Shown: one piece after another, positions 52,436 through 61,697 of the stretch
Layout: each line of letters begins with the position of its first letter
How positions within the stretch are numbered: position 1 is the first letter of the stretch
Source of the DNA: an unidentified eubacterium SCB49
Lineage (GTDB): Bacteria > Bacteroidota > Bacteroidia > Flavobacteriales > Flavobacteriaceae
Length of the DNA: 64,000 bases
Reading direction: 5' to 3'
NCBI GenBank assembly: GCA_000170815.1
Contig: ABCO01000001.1
Location: forward strand, 310,001 to 374,000
Notes under the pieces: model-generated
What the model saw: only the letters and a program-made list of their open reading frames with translations
Told to the model about the DNA's origin: nothing
The model's database searches: none
Program-made: the position numbers and the translations under genes

Positions 52436-52789
52436 ATGTGTAATAAAGTTAAGACAATAGCAAAAAATAAAAACGGACAACTGTCTCTTTGCAAAAACTG
52501 TAACGTATATCACTTAATTTTTAATAATATATACTTTGAGTTTAGTCCAGAAGAGCTGCGTTTGTTTAAAAAACATGTCACTGAAATTGATGTTGAATAT
52601 TGGGAGGCAAAGTATGATGGAATGCCTGTACAGCGTAAAATACCCATTCAAGCACAACAAGATAATTTAGTGCTAGTTTTTAATAAACAAGAATTGGCTT
52701 CTTTATGTGACTTGTTAACACAATCTACTGTTAAACCATTCGAAAACCTTTCGCTGTTAGATATTGATTATACGTTGTATTTAAATTAA
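52436..52789 (+). CDS. DUF6686 family protein
   Basis: 117 aa from the ATG at 52436 (MCNKVKTIAKNKN). The block LCKNCNVYHLIFNNIYFEFSPEELRLFKKH, with C-x2-C followed by YH, fits DUF6686, a small cytoplasmic family. The cysteines may bind metal. It is 11 bases after the PepSY fusion gene and ends the operon. Role unknown. Confidence 0.8.
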   Translation: MCNKVKTIAKNKNGQLSLCKNCNVYHLIFNNIYFEFSPEELRLFKKHVTEIDVEYWEAKYDGMPVQRKIPIQAQQDNLVLVFNKQELASLCDLLTQSTVKPFENLSLLDIDYTLYLN

Positions 52790-52845
52790 TAAATGTCTTT
52801 TTAATAGCTATATCGTTCTTCTGAAGTTTTTAGTGCACACTTGGC

Positions 52846-53568
52846 TTATTTCTTTAAAAACTGCTTGTAAATAAAGTCGTTGCCACTGTGTATTTTTAAA
52901 AAGTAACTTCCCTGTCTTAAGTTTGAAACATCAATAGTAGTTTCTTCGGTAGTGTTTAGTAATTGTCCATTGATTGAGTATATTTCAACGCGTTTTATAC
53001 TAGCAGATTGGGTTTCAATTGTAATGCTATTTGTTGCTGGATTTGGGTATATGGTTAAAGTTGTTTTAGAAAAATGGTTTATACCTAATACAGCAACGCT
53101 ACTGTAGATAGCAACATCTGCATTGTTGTTTGTTATGGTTAATTGTAATGTGTTGTCTGTATTTGTGATTATCTCATAGTTAGCAGGTGATTCTGTGGTG
53201 TCATAATAAAAATTAGCATGAGAGCCATACATAATTTCGCAGGGACTAGTTGGGTCACCACCACATAGCGTTTCAGGAAAACAAATTGATGGGCCAAAAA
53301 CAGCAAATGTATCTTCGGGTGTCGTTTCAGAAAAAATCAAGTCTGATGAACATAAAATATTGCTTGGGTCTGCAAAAGAAATGGAGCGGTAGCCTTCATC
53401 CTCTGTAATTAATATGTCTGGATACATCTCGTATTCTGTAGGTAAATAAACAGTATCTCCCATTGTTAACTCGTGAAGATACCATTGGCCAAACAATTCT
53501 GGATGAGGTTCTTGACAAAAAAGTTGTCCAGAAATTAGAAGGGTTATAATTAGTGCTATTTTTTTCAA
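52846..53568 (-). CDS. Secreted protein with T9SS sorting domain
   Basis: 240 aa if it starts at the TTG at 53568 (LKKIALIITLLISGQLFCQ, a good signal peptide). The frame is open 24 codons further (to 53640) but that part is not signal-like and overlaps the divergent promoter region. The body has ELFGQWYLHELTMGD, reminiscent of small lipocalin-like families, and four Cys; the C-terminal 75 residues (TIYPNPATNSITIET ... FLKIHSGNDFIYKQFLKK) are a type A sorting domain. Surface location expected, function unknown. Confidence 0.75.
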   Translation of the reverse strand: MKKIALIITLLISGQLFCQEPHPELFGQWYLHELTMGDTVYLPTEYEMYPDILITEDEGYRSISFADPSNILCSSDLIFSETTPEDTFAVFGPSICFPETLCGGDPTSPCEIMYGSHANFYYDTTESPANYEIITNTDNTLQLTITNNNADVAIYSSVAVLGINHFSKTTLTIYPNPATNSITIETQSASIKRVEIYSINGQLLNTTEETTIDVSNLRQGSYFLKIHSGNDFIYKQFLKK

Positions 53569-53664
53569 CCTGTAAGTATTTGATTTAAAGATATAATTAT
53601 TTTTTGAAACATCTTTTCCGCTTCTCGTAACACTCAGCACATTTCTACTACTTATATTTACAAC

Positions 53665-54093
53665 ATGAAAGCGAGCAAACAGAAAAAATATGACGTTGCC
53701 TATCTAAGAATGGCAAAAGAATGGAGTAAATTATCACACTGTAATCGTAAGCAAGTAGGAGCACTTATAGTAAAAGGCAACATGATTATAAGTGACGGTT
53801 ATAACGGTACACCTACTGGTTTTGATAATGAATGTGAAGATTGTGATAACAATACCCATTGGTATGTGTTACATGCAGAGGCTAATGCTATTTTAAAAGT
53901 AGCAAGTTCTACACAATCCTGTCAAGGAGCAACACTTTACATTACACTATCGCCTTGTAAAGATTGTAGTAAGCTTATTCATCAATCAGGAATTAAACGT
54001 GTGGTCTACCATAAGGGCTATAAAGATGACAGTGGATTGAAATTTTTAGAAAAAGCAGGCGTTAGTATTACGCATATAGAAGAACTTGATTAA
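53665..54093 (+). CDS. dCMP deaminase family protein
   Basis: 142 aa. Zinc cytidine-deaminase fold with HAEANAIL (His ligand and catalytic Glu) and PCKDC (two Cys ligands); the N-terminus YLRMAKEWSKLSHCNRKQVGALIV is that of dCMP/ComEB-type enzymes. It deaminates dCMP to dUMP for dTTP synthesis. Divergent from the T9SS-tailed gene; 124 bases before the S41 protease gene. Confidence 0.92.
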   Translation: MKASKQKKYDVAYLRMAKEWSKLSHCNRKQVGALIVKGNMIISDGYNGTPTGFDNECEDCDNNTHWYVLHAEANAILKVASSTQSCQGATLYITLSPCKDCSKLIHQSGIKRVVYHKGYKDDSGLKFLEKAGVSITHIEELD

Positions 54094-54217
54094 AACCAAT
54101 CTCAGAAAAAATTGGGTATTGTGTTTATAACACGCTCTAAATTTGCTTTTAAGACGACTACCAAAATAATAAGATAAAACATTAAATCATAGCATAGTAC
54201 CGAAGCAATAAAGCAAT

Positions 54218-55813
54218 ATGAAATTTAAAAGAGAATACATCCCATTACTTATTGGTCTTGCTATGGCAGGAGGTATTTATTTGGGCTCGAAACTCAATTT
54301 TAATGATACTGGTGAACAGCTTTTTGCAACAAATTCTAAAAAGGATAAACTCAATAGACTTATTGACTACATAGACTATGAGTATGTAGATGATATAAAT
54401 ACAGACAGTATAGTAGATGTAACTGTAAACGAAATTTTAGAAAATCTAGATCCGCATTCGGTATATATTCCAGAGTCAGAATATGAAGACACCGCAGATG
54501 ATATGCGTGGCAATTTTACAGGTATTGGCGTTAGTTTTCATGTCTACAAAGACACCATTGCGGTTATTAGAGCTATTGAAGGAGGGCCCGCGGTAAAAGC
54601 TGGTGTTAAAGAAGGAGATCGTATTCTTAAAGCAGATGATCGTGAACTCTTCGGAAATGCCATGAGCCGAGACAGTATTCCAGAATATTTAAAAGGAGAA
54701 AAAGGATCAAAAGTAACGTTGCAAATATATCGACCGTCTGAAGATCAAGTTATTGATTTAACTTTACGTCGAGATGATGTGCCTTTAATAAGTGTAGATG
54801 CCGCTTATGCGATTAATGATGAAATTGGTTACATAAAATTAAATCGCTTTGCAGAAACTTCTTATGATGAATTTAAAGTAGCATTACATGAATTAAATGA
54901 TAAAGAGATAGCGACACTAATTTTAGATTTGCGAGGCAATCCAGGAGGCTATATTGCTACGGCAGAGAAAATATTAGATGAGTTTTTAGAAGATGATACT
55001 TTGCTTTTAATCACCAAAAATAAAAAAGGGGAAGAAGATAAAACCTATGCCACAGGTCGCGGTGATTTTGAAGGGCATAAGGTCTATGTGCTTATAGATG
55101 AAAACTCAGCTTCTGCTAGTGAGATTGTTGCTGGAGCTTTACAAGATAACGACAAAGGGATCATTGTGGGTAGGCGCTCTTTTGGTAAAGGCCTTGTGCA
55201 GCGTGAAATGTCTCTTGGAGATGGTAGTGCAGTACGATTAACCATAGCTCGTTATTATACACCTTCTGGTAGAAGCATACAGCGCTCTTATGAAGAAGGA
55301 AATGAAGCGTACTTTAAAGAATACGAAACAAGATACCATAATGGCGAATTACTAGATGCAGATAATATTGTGGTGTCAGATTCTTTAGTTTACAAAACCG
55401 TTAAAGGAAGAACGGTGTATGGAGGTGGTGGTATTACACCAGATATATTTGTTCCAAAAGATACCACTAGAGAACACGAAACCATAGATTTTATAAGCAG
55501 AAGTGGATCAATGAGTTTTTATGTATTTACCTTAATTGATAAAAACAGAAAAGAACTCAACGCCCTTTCTTTTGAGGATTTTAGTAAAACCTTCAACCCA
55601 ACAACCGAAGATGTCCAGGGATATATAGACTATATCTGGGATCTTAGTAGTGTAAGACTAAACTTGGAGGCCTCTTCTTCAGAATTAAAGCTAGCATTAA
55701 AAGCAGCTGTAGCTGAGCAATTATTTGGTCCAGAAGAAAAAGAAATACTCAATAACTTACAAGATCCAATGATATTAAAAGTGCTAGAGATAGAAGAGAA
55801 GAATAAAGAGTAA
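54218..55813 (+). CDS. S41 family C-terminal processing peptidase
   Basis: 531 aa with an N-terminal membrane anchor (PLLIGLAMAGGIYLG). PDZ domain at about 95-175 (GIGVSFHVYKDTIAVIRAIEGGP), then the protease core with the catalytic Ser in NSASASEIVAGAL and Lys in GRRSFGKGLVQ. Periplasmic, cuts proteins near their C-terminus. The symbol ctpA or prc would be possible; I leave it open. It ends one base before a convergent gene. Confidence 0.93.
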   Translation: MKFKREYIPLLIGLAMAGGIYLGSKLNFNDTGEQLFATNSKKDKLNRLIDYIDYEYVDDINTDSIVDVTVNEILENLDPHSVYIPESEYEDTADDMRGNFTGIGVSFHVYKDTIAVIRAIEGGPAVKAGVKEGDRILKADDRELFGNAMSRDSIPEYLKGEKGSKVTLQIYRPSEDQVIDLTLRRDDVPLISVDAAYAINDEIGYIKLNRFAETSYDEFKVALHELNDKEIATLILDLRGNPGGYIATAEKILDEFLEDDTLLLITKNKKGEEDKTYATGRGDFEGHKVYVLIDENSASASEIVAGALQDNDKGIIVGRRSFGKGLVQREMSLGDGSAVRLTIARYYTPSGRSIQRSYEEGNEAYFKEYETRYHNGELLDADNIVVSDSLVYKTVKGRTVYGGGGITPDIFVPKDTTREHETIDFISRSGSMSFYVFTLIDKNRKELNALSFEDFSKTFNPTTEDVQGYIDYIWDLSSVRLNLEASSSELKLALKAAVAEQLFGPEEKEILNNLQDPMILKVLEIEEKNKE

Positions 55814-56011
55814 TTATTTTTTATTCTTCTTTTCTATGTTTTTAGAAACTAATAATATAGACATTAGTGCAATGCCACTAGCTGCTGCAAACACGCCAAT
55901 TAATGCAATACTGCTATCACCCATTAAAGGGTTGTTCCAGTCTACTTTAATGAGGTTAAATATTAGTAGTATGCTAGATAAGGCGATGATGATGTAGATG
56001 AAGATTTTCAT
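55814..56011 (-). CDS. Small two-span membrane protein
   Basis: 65 aa. Two hydrophobic segments, at about 2-22 and 36-58, separated by the short loop KVDWNNPLMGDSS, with a basic C-terminus. No family recognised. Its start overlaps the marC stop by 4 bases (ATGA), so it is translated with marC and may be an accessory subunit. Confidence 0.75.
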   Translation of the reverse strand: MKIFIYIIIALSSILLIFNLIKVDWNNPLMGDSSIALIGVFAAASGIALMSILLVSKNIEKKNKK

Positions 56012-56595
56012 GCAAATAGTTCTTGAATATTAGATGTAAATAATTTTACGGCTATAGCTAGTAAAATTACACCAAAAACCTTTTCAATTATAGCAATTCC
56101 GTTTTTTCCTAGAAAACGTTGTAAACTTCCAGAAGTACGTAATACTACAAATACAACGATAATGTTAACAATAATTGCTATTATAATGTTTTCTAAGGCG
56201 TATTCTGCACGTAAAGAGAGTAATGAGGTTAAACTACCGGGTCCTGCCACAATAGGAAAGGCAATAGGAAATACTGTAGCCATCTCTAGGTTTTCTTCGT
56301 TTTGTTTAAAAAGTTTGATTCCTAAGATCATTTCTAAAGCAATAAAGAATAAAATAAAAGAACCTGCTACGGCAAACTCGTAGACGTTAATACCTATAAG
56401 TCCAAGAATTTTTTCTCCTATAAATAAGAATATAATAAGTACAATTGCTGCAATAATAGAAGCACGACCACTTTTAATTGTTCCAGATTTTTCTTTCAGC
56501 GAAATAATAATAGGAATACTCCCAATAATATCGATTACGGCAAAAAGTACCATGGTCGCTGTAGCTATTTGTTTAAAATTGAAGTTAAAGTCCAT
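56008..56595 (-). CDS. MarC family membrane protein
   Basis: 195 aa, six membrane segments; the motifs FAVIDIIGSIPIIISL and AFPIVAGPGSLTSLLSL match the MarC/UPF0056 family. Inner membrane; the substrate is not known. Despite the name it is not needed for multiple antibiotic resistance in E. coli. Followed by a small membrane protein with a 4-base overlap. Confidence 0.9.
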   Translation of the reverse strand: MDFNFNFKQIATATMVLFAVIDIIGSIPIIISLKEKSGTIKSGRASIIAAIVLIIFLFIGEKILGLIGINVYEFAVAGSFILFFIALEMILGIKLFKQNEENLEMATVFPIAFPIVAGPGSLTSLLSLRAEYALENIIIAIIVNIIVVFVVLRTSGSLQRFLGKNGIAIIEKVFGVILLAIAVKLFTSNIQELFA

Positions 56596-56838
56596 ATCCG
56601 TTTTCCATCAAGATGGAAATTTTTTAATAGTATTAAATAAATGTTTCGTTTCTCTTTTTTGAGCGCGCAAAAGTACTCTATTTTAATTGTTTAACAACCT
56701 ATTTTTTATCGTTTAATTTTTTCAAAATTACTGTAATGTTACAAGATAGTTCTTTTTTGTTTTAACCACCAAGTTCTATCTCGGTTTCTGTAAGCTAGTT
56801 TTGTCTGTTGAAGTGTTTTATTATTAGTTTCAAAAACG

Positions 56839-56846
56839 TAAGTTTG
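56839..56846 (+). promoter_or_regulatory. Promoter element directly before the DUF3109 start
   Basis: TAAGTTTG (TAnnTTTG) ends 4 bases before the ATG at 56851, so transcription would begin at or next to the start codon, giving a leaderless mRNA. Confidence 0.4.
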
Positions 56847-56850
56847 CAGC

Positions 56851-57420
56851 ATGTTTCAATTAGGAAAAACCATTGTATCTGAAGATCTTATAGAAAAAGA
56901 TTTTGTCTGTAATTTAGGGGCTTGTAAAGGAGAGTGCTGTATAGCTGGAGAAGCAGGAGCACCTGTGACAAAAGAAGAGGTGCAAATTTTAAAAGACATC
57001 TACCCAAAGGTAAAGCCTTTTTTACGTGCAGAAGGTATTGCTGCAATAGAGGCGCAAGGCACCCACATTGTTTCAGATCTAGACGAACTAGAGACTCCTC
57101 TTGTTAATGGTGCAGAGTGTGCTTATGTAACCTTTACAGATAACGGAACTGCTAGCTGCGGGATAGAAGATGCATATAATGCTGGAGAGGTGGACTGGAA
57201 GAAGCCTATTTCATGTCATTTGTATCCGGTAAGAGTGCAAGACTATAGTGAGTTTTCTGCGGTAAATTACCACAAATGGCCTATTTGTAATGATGCTTGT
57301 ACTTTAGGGAATGAATTAAAAGTACCAGTGTATAAATTTGTGAAAGAAGCTTTAATTAGAAAATTTGGTGCCCATTGGTACGCAGAGCTTGAGAAAGTTG
57401 CAGCGAAACATGATTTTTAA
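56851..57420 (+). CDS. DUF3109 family protein
   Basis: 189 aa, cytoplasmic. Cysteines in CNLGACKGECCIAGEAGAPV at the N-terminus and in CHLYPVR and WPICNDACTLG later are the pattern of DUF3109, related to the YkgJ group of Cys-rich proteins that may bind Zn or Fe-S. Function unknown. Convergent with nrdA across a shared terminator. Confidence 0.88.
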   Translation: MFQLGKTIVSEDLIEKDFVCNLGACKGECCIAGEAGAPVTKEEVQILKDIYPKVKPFLRAEGIAAIEAQGTHIVSDLDELETPLVNGAECAYVTFTDNGTASCGIEDAYNAGEVDWKKPISCHLYPVRVQDYSEFSAVNYHKWPICNDACTLGNELKVPVYKFVKEALIRKFGAHWYAELEKVAAKHDF

Positions 57421-57466
57421 TTTGTTATACCTAAAGCGTTAAATAACATAACGATTTCAATAATAA

Positions 57467-57501
57467 AAAAAGATCCTTATTTAATTAATAAGGATCTTTT
57501 T
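57467..57501. terminator. Bidirectional terminator between DUF3109 and nrdA
   Basis: AAAAAGATCCTTATT (57467-57481) pairs perfectly with AATAAGGATCTTTTT (57487-57501), loop of 5. The flanking A and T runs make it active in both directions. Confidence 0.9.
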
Positions 57502-57521
57502 GTTTTGTACTATTTTAGTAT

Positions 57522-59312
57522 TTATGCTTCACAACTTGCACAATCTTTCTTTTGTTTAAATTTTTGTGCTGCGTTCATGCTGTGTTGGTAATACAAAGAT
57601 TTTAATCCTAGTTTCCAAGCAGTAATATGAAGCTTATTTACTTCTTTTGTAGGCATGTCTGGGTGTACAATAATGTTTACAGACTGTCCTTGATCAATAT
57701 GATTTTGACGGTTTGCTGCTTGATAGATAATGTCCATCTGGTCTATTTCAGAATACGTTTTAAAAACGTCTTTTTCATTTTCTGTTAAGAAATCAAGGTG
57801 TTGTACAGAACCATCTTTATCTCTAATATCTAGCCATACCTCTCTTGTGTCCATTCCTTTTTCTTGTAGCAGCTCTACTAGAAATGGATTTTTGATCGTT
57901 GTCTTAATTTTTGCAATATCTTTTACATAGATGTTAGACCAAATAGGCTCAATTCCTTGAGATACTTGTCCTAAAATAAATGCAGAAGATGTAGTAGGAG
58001 CAACAGCGTTTAATGTTGCATTTCTACGTCCGTATCCTTTTAATACTTCTGGTTCTCCAAAAGCTTTTGCTAATTCTTCAGACGCTTTATAAGATTTGTC
58101 TTTTATAATTTTAAAGATTTCACTGTTTAAGTTAAAAGCTTCTTGGCTATTAAAGGCGTGTTTTTTTGATTGTAATAAAGAGTGCCATCCTAATACACCT
58201 AATCCTAATGCTCTGTTTTCTTTTGCAAAGTTATAAGCACGTTCCATAAATAAGAACGTCTGACGATCTTCTCTATCTTCAGAATTTTTATAAGATTCTA
58301 GTTTTTCTAAAAACTCTGTGATCACAGCGTCTAAGAAATATACCATTGTCTCTACTGCATCTGTATCTTTCCATTTGTCATAATGTAATACGTTGATGCT
58401 TGAAAGTACACAAACAAAAGACCAATTGTGGTCAGATGGAAGCATAATCTCTGTACATAGATTACTGGCGTGTATTTTATGGTTTTTATCTTGATATACA
58501 TCTGCAGCGCCGTTGTTTGCATTGTCTGTAAAGAATACATAAGGGTATCCCATTTCTCCACGACTCTGTAATACTTTGGCCCAGATAGTACGTTTTTCTT
58601 CGTCACCAGCAATCATTTCTTCCATCCATTCATTAGTCACAGTAACACCGTGAGTAAGCTCCTGAATTGGGTTTCCTTCGCTTCCTATCTCTAAAAATTC
58701 TTTAATATCTGCGTGATCTATTGGTAAGTAAGGAGAAAAACGACCACGACGTACAGATCCTTGACTCACGACATCTACCATAGATTCAAATAATCTCATG
58801 ATATGAACAGCACCAGATGCTTCTCCGTTATTTGTAATGGCAGCACCACGAGGACGTATTTTTCCGAAGAATCCAGAAGTACCTCCACCTAATTTAGACA
58901 TCATACCAACCTCAGATTGTGTGTACAGGATGTTTCCTATATCATCATCAATGTGAGAACCAAAACAGCTAATAGGTAAGCCTCTCTTTTTTCCGAAGTT
59001 TGACCATACAGGAGATGCTAATGAGTAAAAGCCTTCAGACATATAGCCGTAAAACTTATCTGCATATCCAGGCATACCTAGAATCTCTTCTGCGCGTTCT
59101 GCAACTTCTCTAATTCTTTGTTCTGGGCTTACACCAGGTGTAAGGTATCCAGCTTCAAGAAAATTACGGCTGTTTTCATTAAGCCATGCAAAGCTGTTTT
59201 CGTTTGTTGTTTCTTTTTTTGCGAGTGCTTCTTTTCTTGCAGCAATTAATTCGTCGTTTGTTTTTGCAGCTTTTTGAGCTGTTTGGGCGGTGTTTTGTTC
59301 TTGTTTGATCAT
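57522..59312 (-). CDS. nrdA: Class I ribonucleotide reductase, catalytic subunit NrdA
   Basis: 596 aa. The catalytic core includes LPISCFG, GGGTSGFFGKIRPRGA, SNLCTEIMLPSDHN, FVCVLSSINV and the C-terminal redox pair in CASCEA. It reduces ribonucleotides to deoxyribonucleotides. The N-terminus lacks the usual ATP-cone; that regulatory domain is on NrdB instead. Starts one base after the nrdB stop. Confidence 0.96.
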   Translation of the reverse strand: MIKQEQNTAQTAQKAAKTNDELIAARKEALAKKETTNENSFAWLNENSRNFLEAGYLTPGVSPEQRIREVAERAEEILGMPGYADKFYGYMSEGFYSLASPVWSNFGKKRGLPISCFGSHIDDDIGNILYTQSEVGMMSKLGGGTSGFFGKIRPRGAAITNNGEASGAVHIMRLFESMVDVVSQGSVRRGRFSPYLPIDHADIKEFLEIGSEGNPIQELTHGVTVTNEWMEEMIAGDEEKRTIWAKVLQSRGEMGYPYVFFTDNANNGAADVYQDKNHKIHASNLCTEIMLPSDHNWSFVCVLSSINVLHYDKWKDTDAVETMVYFLDAVITEFLEKLESYKNSEDREDRQTFLFMERAYNFAKENRALGLGVLGWHSLLQSKKHAFNSQEAFNLNSEIFKIIKDKSYKASEELAKAFGEPEVLKGYGRRNATLNAVAPTTSSAFILGQVSQGIEPIWSNIYVKDIAKIKTTIKNPFLVELLQEKGMDTREVWLDIRDKDGSVQHLDFLTENEKDVFKTYSEIDQMDIIYQAANRQNHIDQGQSVNIIVHPDMPTKEVNKLHITAWKLGLKSLYYQHSMNAAQKFKQKKDCASCEA

Positions 59313-59313
59313 A

Positions 59314-60588
59314 TTAAAAAAGGTCGTCGCTGGTTATACTTTGTGTTCTTTTGCTGTAGTTTACAGATCGTTTTACGAAAAAATCACCGTGTTTGGTTCC
59401 GATAATCTCATCATCAAACCATTCGGTTTGGATAACGAGAGCTTCGTCCACATCAAAGACTTTTTCTACACCTATACTTTCTAGTGATTTGTTAAAACGA
59501 TTTTTCAAAAATTCGTTAATCACTGTTTTAGGTAAAAAGTCTAATTCTCCTTCTTCAAAAATCCAATCTACTAAATCTACTTCTGCTTCATATGCGTCTA
59601 AACATAAACGCTTAATGTTTTCGTGGTATTCTGGTGTAAACCATTCAGGATGCTCATCTTTGAGGATCAAAATAAGGTCTATTCCAAAATCACCGTGTAT
59701 TTGTTCTTCTTTTGAGGTTGCTTCTACCACATTAGAAACACCTTTAAGCATGTTTTTATGCTTGTTAAATGCCATAATGATTAAAAACTGAGAGAATAAT
59801 GATACGTGCTCTATAAATAAAGAGAATAGCAATACTGCTTCTGCATATTCTTCATTGTCATCACTTTTAGAATTACGTAGTGCAGATTCTAAATATTGCA
59901 CACGTTTCATGATAACAGGCTTCTTCTTGAGTGCTTTAAATTCTTTGTTAAGACCTAAAATTTCAAGAAGGTGTGAGTATGCATCTGCATGACGCACTTC
60001 ACTTTCTGCAAAAGTAGATCCCACAGCTCCAATTTCTGGTTTTGGCATTCTTAAGTGTAAATCACCCCAAAACGATTTTACAGCTACTTCAATCTGAGAA
60101 ATGGCAAGCATGGTGTTTTTTATGGCACTACGCTCTACCTCATTTAGTCTTGTTTTAAAATCCTGGATGTCACTTGTAAAATTAAATTCTGTATGAATCC
60201 AATATGAGTGACGAATGGCAGGCACATACTCGTATAATTGTGGGTACTCGTATGGTTTTAAACTAATACGTCTTTCAAAAATGTCTGTTTTACGTTCTTG
60301 AGTTCTTTTATTACGATATAAAATGTATGCCTTGGCAACCTCTGGAAAACCACATTCCATTAGTTTCGTTTCAACTATATCCTGTACTTCTTCGATAGTA
60401 GGGATGTAGCTTTTGTCATTGTTTTTGCGTTCAAGTAATACATCATAAACAGATTTGGCAACCTTTTCTGCCTCTTTTTCAGAACCAGTGTTTACTGCCA
60501 ACATCGCTTTTAATACAGCGGCTGTAATTTTGTCTAAGTGAAAAGATTTTGTAGAGTAATCTCTCTTTTTGATGTGTGTAATTTCCAT
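59314..60588 (-). CDS. nrdB: Class I ribonucleotide reductase, radical subunit NrdB with N-terminal ATP-cone
   Basis: 424 aa, about 100 longer than a plain NrdB. Residues 1-100 form an ATP-cone (KKRDYSTKSFHLDKITAAVLKAM ... DIVETKLMECGFPEVAKAYILYR), normally found on NrdA. The dimetal domain has FAESEVRHADAYSHLLE, with metal-ligand Glu and His and a Tyr four residues after the His. In Leeuwenhoekiella blandensis such a NrdB-borne cone controls activity by making NrdB tetramers with dATP. So dATP feedback likely acts through NrdB here too. Confidence 0.95.
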   Translation of the reverse strand: MEITHIKKRDYSTKSFHLDKITAAVLKAMLAVNTGSEKEAEKVAKSVYDVLLERKNNDKSYIPTIEEVQDIVETKLMECGFPEVAKAYILYRNKRTQERKTDIFERRISLKPYEYPQLYEYVPAIRHSYWIHTEFNFTSDIQDFKTRLNEVERSAIKNTMLAISQIEVAVKSFWGDLHLRMPKPEIGAVGSTFAESEVRHADAYSHLLEILGLNKEFKALKKKPVIMKRVQYLESALRNSKSDDNEEYAEAVLLFSLFIEHVSLFSQFLIIMAFNKHKNMLKGVSNVVEATSKEEQIHGDFGIDLILILKDEHPEWFTPEYHENIKRLCLDAYEAEVDLVDWIFEEGELDFLPKTVINEFLKNRFNKSLESIGVEKVFDVDEALVIQTEWFDDEIIGTKHGDFFVKRSVNYSKRTQSITSDDLF

Positions 60589-60904
60589 AATGATCGCCTG
60601 ACATTTTAGTATTATAATAGTAGGTAAATATCCTATTATTTTAGGTACAAAATGGGTTTATTTTGATTGTGTTCTCAACACGGTTATTAACAAAAGGTTA
60701 AATAATCAGCGGGTATCGGGCTTCATGCCAACTTGTAAAATATTAACAGCGGTTTGTTAAAAAGTATTGTTTTCAATTTAGAATATGAGTAAATTGATTT
60801 GTATGAAAGCAGCGTTATTGCATAAAAATTATGGCGTAACAATATACCTAAAGCTAGGTTGTCTTTAGTTTTAAAGAGGGGTTTGCAATTTTATTTTGGA
60901 AGTG
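60589..60904. other. Gene-free spacer upstream of nrdBA
   Basis: 316 bases between the nrdB start and the DUF6503 stop. It is AT-rich and should hold the nrdBA promoter on the minus strand, though I see no clean TAnnTTTG there. A copy of ATTTAGAAT occurs near 60775. One 27-codon ATG frame on the plus strand is not convincing. No hairpin terminator was found for the upstream gene. Confidence 0.4.
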
Positions 60905-61603
60905 TTATTCTAATGTATCTGTACCGAGATACTTATCATCTTTATTGTAATACCAAGCACGGGTCTTTGGCATATTTACAGCATTGATTTCTTTGTTTTC
61001 TGAAAGTAAGATGTACTCCCCAGAGTCCTCTTTGATATTTCCATTCTCAGTTTTAAAAAATTGATAGATTTCCATAGCATAGGTTTCTGGATCAAAATAG
61101 AAAAACCATACGTCACTGCCTACAGTTGCATCATAGCTCGCTTTTAGTACTAGATATTCCTTTCCTTTAAAGGTTTTCTTTTCTACAGTTTCAGCAATAT
61201 TTGTTCCTTGGTCTTTAAGTTTCATAGGGAGCCCATATAGATAGGTGTAGTAGTTTTTATAAAGCGCTGCGGTCTCACAAGGGGTTCTTTTTCCTTTTTC
61301 TGGCTGTTCTTTTATAGAAGTAGTGCATACACCTTTGTTAAGGGTATATTGTGTTATAGTGGTGTCTTTTTTAGCTGTTACGCTGAAATATTCTTTCGGT
61401 AAATTAATTGTGATATTACTTACTCTCGCAGCACCATCTGGTGTAGTCATCGTTACTTTTAATTCGCCATTAAACGAAGGCCAATTTGCTTGAGGGTCGT
61501 GATAAGCAATGCTTTTTTCTAATAGATCTAAGGCCGAAATATTCTGGGCGAAACTAATTGAGCTTATTAAAAGACAAAGTAGGAGGGGGTAGGTTTTTTT
61601 CAT
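60905..61603 (-). CDS. DUF6503 family exported protein
   Basis: 232 aa with a signal peptide (LLLCLLISSISFAQ). The mature part starts ALDLLEKSIAYHDP and includes a long beta series (WFFYFDPETYAMEIYQFF) similar to the outer-membrane lipoprotein-sorting (LolA-like) fold; I place it in DUF6503. Periplasmic, function unknown. Monocistronic. Confidence 0.78.
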   Translation of the reverse strand: MKKTYPLLLCLLISSISFAQNISALDLLEKSIAYHDPQANWPSFNGELKVTMTTPDGAARVSNITINLPKEYFSVTAKKDTTITQYTLNKGVCTTSIKEQPEKGKRTPCETAALYKNYYTYLYGLPMKLKDQGTNIAETVEKKTFKGKEYLVLKASYDATVGSDVWFFYFDPETYAMEIYQFFKTENGNIKEDSGEYILLSENKEINAVNMPKTRAWYYNKDDKYLGTDTLE

Positions 61604-61697
61604 TGCTGCGGTTTTTAGTAAAGATACTAGAATTGTCTTATAAAGTTAACGGTGTTTTAATGTGTATTATTTCCGAAGTAAAAAAGAGATAAATAAT

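Noticed and set aside
60785..60868. 27-codon plus-strand ATG frame (MSKLICMKAALL...) upstream of nrdBA
   Set aside because: Very short, no recognisable peptide, no promoter or ribosome site; chance occurrence in AT-rich DNA is likely.
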